64,000 nt of DNA from Psychroflexus montanilacus (GTDB lineage: Bacteria; Bacteroidota; Bacteroidia; Flavobacteriales; Flavobacteriaceae), in assembly GCF_020164535.1 (NCBI RefSeq), contig NZ_JAIQZC010000002.1, forward strand, positions 186,001 through 250,000. Reading direction: 5' to 3'. The notes below the pieces were generated by a model that was given only the letters and a program-made list of their open reading frames with translations, was not told where the DNA came from and did no database searches. Positions 63,160-64,000 of the stretch are shown here, piece by piece. The position numbers and the translations under genes were made by a program. How positions within the stretch are numbered: the first letter of the stretch is position 1; every line of letters starts with the position of its first letter.

Positions 63160-64000
63160 TTAAGCTAAAACTTCCTGAACTTTATCAGCCGCTTCTTTAA
63201 ACTGAACTGCTGTTTTCACATCAATTCCAGCTTCTTTAATCAACTCTACTGCTTTTTCTGCATTGGTTCCCTGCAGCCTTACTATAATAGGCACGGTAAT
63301 CTGGTCTCCCATGTTTTTGTAAGCTTCAATGATACCTTCAGCAACACGGTCACATCTTACGATACCGCCAAAAATATTGATTAGAATCGCTTCTACTTTT
63401 TCATCCTTCAATATTAACTTGAATGCCTGTTCAACACGTTTTGCATCTGCAGTACCACCTACATCAAGAAAGTTAGCTGGTTCTCCACCAGCAAACTTGA
63501 TCAAGTCCATGGTTGCCATTGCTAGTCCGGCGCCATTAACCATACAACCTACGTTTCCATCTAGATTGACATAGCTAAGGCCAGCTTCTCTAGCTTCTAC
63601 TTCGGTAGGATCCTCTTCACGCGTATCACGCATGCTTTGGTAATCTTTATGTCTAAATAAAGCTGAATCATCTAAAGTTACTTTAGAATCTACAGCGATA
63701 ATTTTATCGTCACTTGTTTTAAGAACAGGGTTGATTTCGAATAAAGAGGAATCAGATCCTTCATATGCTTTATAAAGTGCAGTGACGAATTTTGTCATTT
63801 CTTTGAAAGCTTTTCCTTCAAGACCAAAATTGAAAGCAATTTTACGCGCCTGAAAAGGAAGAATTCCAGTTGCTGGATCTATTTCTTCAGTAAAAATGCG
63901 TTCTGGTGTTTTTTCTGCAACACTCTCTATATCCACACCACCTTCTGGTGAATACATAATCATATTTCTTCCAGTAGCTCTGTTAAGCAACACAGACATG
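63160..64000 (-). CDS. sucC: Succinate--CoA ligase beta subunit (partial, 5' end outside)
   Basis: The C-terminal 280 residues are visible; the frame is open to the window edge, so the Met at 63999 is internal (the family has SVLLNR here). It joins succinate and CoA with nucleotide triphosphate hydrolysis in the TCA cycle. Motifs EVAEKTPERIFTEEIDP-like opening, LFEINPVLKT, CMVNGAGLAMATMDLIK, FLDVGGTADAKRVEQAFK and INIFGGIVRCDRVAEGI, which carry the ligase domain and CoA site. The full protein is usually about 395 residues. Confidence 0.96.
   Translation of the reverse strand, partial: MSVLLNRATGRNMIMYSPEGGVDIESVAEKTPERIFTEEIDPATGILPFQARKIAFNFGLEGKAFKEMTKFVTALYKAYEGSDSSLFEINPVLKTSDDKIIAVDSKVTLDDSALFRHKDYQSMRDTREEDPTEVEAREAGLSYVNLDGNVGCMVNGAGLAMATMDLIKFAGGEPANFLDVGGTADAKRVEQAFKLILKDEKVEAILINIFGGIVRCDRVAEGIIEAYKNMGDQITVPIIVRLQGTNAEKAVELIKEAGIDVKTAVQFKEAADKVQEVLA

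Overview
The window is chromosomal DNA of a member of the Bacteroidota, most probably a marine-type Flavobacteriaceae. I base this on AT-rich sequence, TAnnTTTG-type -7 promoter boxes, a SusC/SusD pair, proteins with type IX secretion (T9SS) C-terminal sorting domains, gliding genes gldB and gldC, an mDAP-type dcw cluster, and an FtsZ ending in the NSFLHDNVD tail as I remember it for this phylum. I cannot assign genus or species. I see no rRNA, tRNA, CRISPR array, insertion sequence or prophage; this is mostly a stable housekeeping region.

Layout. 1-9300 is an accessory stretch on the + strand: exported proteins of unknown role (one with a T9SS tail, one joining a GLPGLI-like part to a TonB-C-like part), an operon of alpha/beta hydrolase + ECF sigma factor + small membrane protein, a tandem array of four related small membrane proteins (one frameshifted, one shortened), and a DUF885 peptidase-like protein. 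9392-13370 (-) is a thiamine salvage operon, thiE-NMT1/ThiY-like-thiM-tenA-thiD, under a TPP riboswitch with a terminator. 13574-23304 (-) holds SusC, SusD, two lipoproteins and a secreted multidomain S8 protease; this reads as a protein/peptide capture locus.

23711-39077 (-) is the dcw cluster in the order mraZ-rsmH-ftsL-ftsI-murE-mraY-murD-ftsW-murG-murC-ftsQ-ftsA-ftsZ, tightly packed and closed by a terminator. Its promoter region carries three 10-bp-spaced GTGGTA repeats (candidate MraZ operator) upstream of a TATATTTG box, and two perfect DnaA boxes lie nearby. 39423-50481 is housekeeping: hydrolase, engB, gldC, gldB, nadE, dnaG, a polyprenyl synthase, rlmN, an HMG-CoA lyase, a LysE exporter and pyrD. 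50591-64000 holds pepT, an SRPBCC-like protein with crcB, a TPR histidine kinase/response regulator pair with a 2-hydroxyacid dehydrogenase, a MazG-like pyrophosphohydrolase, a deoxynucleoside kinase, rpe, a YpdA-type and a CzcO-type flavoprotein, and the 3' part of sucC.

Most interesting points: the decaying tandem membrane-protein array at 6063-7500; the signal-peptide-less NMT1/THI5-like protein inside a riboswitch-controlled thi operon without a visible transporter; the putative MraZ operator and DnaA-box pair between mraZ and the hydrolase gene; the primase zinc ribbon with all four ligands replaced; and a palindromic repeat found as one perfect and one eroded copy. I did not find a clear-cut novel defence or mobile system. 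All family assignments are by eye, without database searches.
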